Origin: Leptospiraceae bacterium
GTDB taxonomy: Bacteria > Spirochaetota > Leptospiria > Leptospirales > Leptospiraceae
Length of the DNA: 64,000 bases
Assembly: GCA_016711485.1 (NCBI GenBank)
Contig: JADJSX010000008.1
Coordinates: 372,001 to 436,000, forward strand
Direction: 5' to 3'
Part shown: one piece after another, positions 62,652 through 64,000 of the stretch
Layout of the letters: every line of letters begins with the position of its first letter
How positions within the stretch are numbered: position 1 is the first letter of the stretch
Made by a program: the position numbers and the translations under genes
Notes under the pieces: generated by a model
Databases searched by the model: none
What the model saw: only the letters and a program-made list of their open reading frames with translations
What the model was told of the DNA's origin: nothing

Positions 62652-63425
62652 CTACTTCTTAGTTTTAGGAGCAAACATTCTCACAAAATTGTCCGTAAAT
62701 GGTGGGAAAATTCTAGCAATGTCATAAATATCTGGATACGATACAACGATTAGTTTTTTCAAATAACCTTCTACGATTCTTGCTGCCATTACTTCTCTAT
62801 CGCCTACCGGCATCATCTTCATGATCGCGTTCTCGTCGTAACCTGCACGCGCACCTTTTTCTAAAGCAGTGCTTACAGGTCCGGGGTAAACTGTTAGAAC
62901 ATGAATCCCATCGTCTTTGACTTCCCCTGCTAAAACTTCGGAGGCAAGACCAAATCCCGCCTTTGCTCCGCCATACCAAGTTGAACCGGGTAATGGTGTT
63001 TTGCCTGCCATACTGGCTAGGTTGATAATTCCACCTGATTTACGAGAAAGCATAGAAGGAAGTAAAAGTTTTATTAATTTCATCGGAGCAATAAAGTCGA
63101 GGGTAAGCATCATCATCCCCTTTTCCCAACTCATGACTGAAAAATCCTCAATGATCATAACCCCTGCATTGTTGATGAGAACATCCACTTCTCCAAATCC
63201 GGATTTGACAGTTGTCAAGGTAGATTCAAATTCATCCAACTTTGTAAGATCTAATGGAAATCCTTTTACATTCATCCCTTTAGAATTCATTCGATCCGTT
63301 GTGATTTTTAATTGTTTCTCGTCTTTATCCAAAATGGAAAAAGTATCTTTTGGAAATTTGGAATACCAATATTCCACAATACTTTCTCCGATCCCTGTTG
63401 CCGCGCCTGTTATTAATATATGCAT
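62652..63425 (-). CDS. Short-chain dehydrogenase/reductase
   Basis: The 257-residue enzyme shows the classical SDR landmarks: TGAATGIG (nucleotide-binding Gly motif, residues 6-13), NNAG (about 85-88), the catalytic Ser in INLASMAG and YGGAK (the YxxxK motif, about 152-156), with PGPVSTAL following. It uses NAD(P)H to oxidise or reduce an alcohol or ketone of unknown identity. The N-terminal Asp after the second beta strand (ILDKDE) suggests NAD preference. It stands alone between an envelope protein and a DUF342-like gene. Confidence 0.88.
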   Translation of the reverse strand: MHILITGAATGIGESIVEYWYSKFPKDTFSILDKDEKQLKITTDRMNSKGMNVKGFPLDLTKLDEFESTLTTVKSGFGEVDVLINNAGVMIIEDFSVMSWEKGMMMLTLDFIAPMKLIKLLLPSMLSRKSGGIINLASMAGKTPLPGSTWYGGAKAGFGLASEVLAGEVKDDGIHVLTVYPGPVSTALEKGARAGYDENAIMKMMPVGDREVMAARIVEGYLKKLIVVSYPDIYDIARIFPPFTDNFVRMFAPKTKK

Positions 63426-63539
63426 AATACTAATTCATTTTAGCTTATATGGATATGCAAGTAAAATTAAGAAGCTTTTATTGTACGAGCGCAAATTCAG
63501 AGCTGACAATGAGTAATCTCCCGTTCCTTCGAACTCACG

Positions 63540-64000
63540 TTATTTATCTTTTTTAGCTTTGGGAGGTAGAGTGGAACGAGTAGGAATTCCCTCTTCGTCA
63601 TTGAAAATAAAACATCGACCATTGTATGTTTTTAATTCGGAGTGGTAAATTTTCCCTTTTCCTAAATTGACAGTTACTTTTGGGAATAAACTTTTTTCAA
63701 TATCAACATAAGCTGATTCGGAAGGTTCATAGCTTACTACTACCGTTTCATATTGTGTTTTTGTATTCGCAAGTAAACCCATATATTTTTTTTCTACTTC
63801 GTAGAGTTTTAAAAGCATTTGTTTTTCTTCGGGTGTATTTTCTTTTTTGGGATCAATTAGTTTTCCCATACTCTGTTTTACTTTTTTTAGAATATCCTCT
63901 TGCGAAATTATTTCTTCTTTCATTTTCCTAAGTTCGTCTAGTATTTCTGGTGGCAAACCAACAATTATCTCTGTTTTGGTTTCGACTACCGCGCCAAGTT
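63540..64000 (-). CDS. DUF342/FapA-like protein, C-terminal part (partial at right edge)
   Basis: The frame is open to the right edge of the window, so only the C-terminus is seen (about 152 residues, beginning LGAVVETKTEIIVGLPPEIL). The pattern ...VGLPPEIL...coiled coil...KKVKQSMGKL...VTVNLGKGKIYHSEL... fits the beta-helix end and coiled linker of DUF342/FapA proteins, which polymerise and often act as polar organisers. The first ATG or TTG inside is not the true start. Assignment is moderate as the helical core lies outside the window. Confidence 0.65.
   Translation of the reverse strand, partial: LGAVVETKTEIIVGLPPEILDELRKMKEEIISQEDILKKVKQSMGKLIDPKKENTPEEKQMLLKLYEVEKKYMGLLANTKTQYETVVVSYEPSESAYVDIEKSLFPKVTVNLGKGKIYHSELKTYNGRCFIFNDEEGIPTRSTLPPKAKKDK

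Noticed and set aside
62917..63516. 199-codon plus-strand frame
   Set aside because: It is antisense to the well-supported SDR gene and has no domain.

Overview
The window is AT-rich chromosomal DNA (roughly one-third G+C by eye) that looks like a spirochaete of the Leptospiraceae. The strongest clues are a SemiSWEET transporter very close to the Leptospira biflexa type, a DUF1564-like protein (a Leptospira-associated family), several class III adenylate cyclases with 7TM-DISM or GAF sensory modules, and many lipoproteins with short lipoboxes. No rRNA, tRNA, CRISPR array or complete insertion sequence was recognised. The genome identity is inferred from protein families only.

Layout. 1-16.2 kb is a signalling region: a hybrid histidine kinase broken by a one-base frameshift, a PAS-GGDEF diguanylate cyclase, two paralogous lipoprotein-7TM adenylate cyclases flanking a HAMP-GAF-GAF-GAF adenylate cyclase, and a PAS histidine kinase with its single-domain response regulator. 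16.4-23.2 kb holds a divergent AraC-regulator/NmrA-reductase pair, a LemA lipoprotein, a strikingly enterobacterial-like RluF, an acyltransferase, a PAS protein, a 53-aa acidic protein and SemiSWEET. 23.2-31.3 kb is a minus-strand cluster: STAS protein, YdbH/AsmA-like protein, DUF1318-like lipoprotein, a membrane-VIT protein with a PEP-CTERM-like tail, and an exosortase overlapping it.

31.7-40.9 kb is the most interesting block: a plus-strand operon encoding a complex I / hydrogenase-4-like membrane complex (HyfB, C, E, F, G and a ferredoxin-HyfI fusion) followed 9 nt later by a SulP anion (bicarbonate/sulfate-type) transporter and a strong terminator. The large subunit lacks every NiFe-ligand cysteine and the small subunit lacks all cysteines of the proximal [4Fe-4S] cluster, while the ion-channel residues and two ferredoxin clusters remain. 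It is therefore not a hydrogenase; it may be an ion-translocating complex (an Ehr-type relative) coupled to anion uptake. A 46-aa reading frame with an ideal ribosome site overlaps the hyfB start by ATGA.

41-48 kb (minus) holds an outer-membrane protein, RNase HI, a DUF5989 microprotein, an SxtJ-like protein, a NodU-family carbamoyltransferase, a chemoreceptor and a DUF1566 protein. 49-64 kb holds a WG-repeat lipoprotein, DUF1564, a nuclease-like protein, a MurU-like nucleotidyltransferase, PheT, a CitE-like lyase, a hemerythrin-PAS-GGDEF protein, DUF3293, an FGE-sulfatase-type lipoprotein, a second AsmA-like protein, an SDR and the end of a DUF342/FapA-like protein.

Spacers carry several families of short inverted-terminal-repeat elements that resemble MITEs. 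One family has ends of about 20 bp reading TTTAGTAACTCACCTTACGC; two of its copies lie 22-26 nt upstream of second-messenger cyclase genes in the same orientation.
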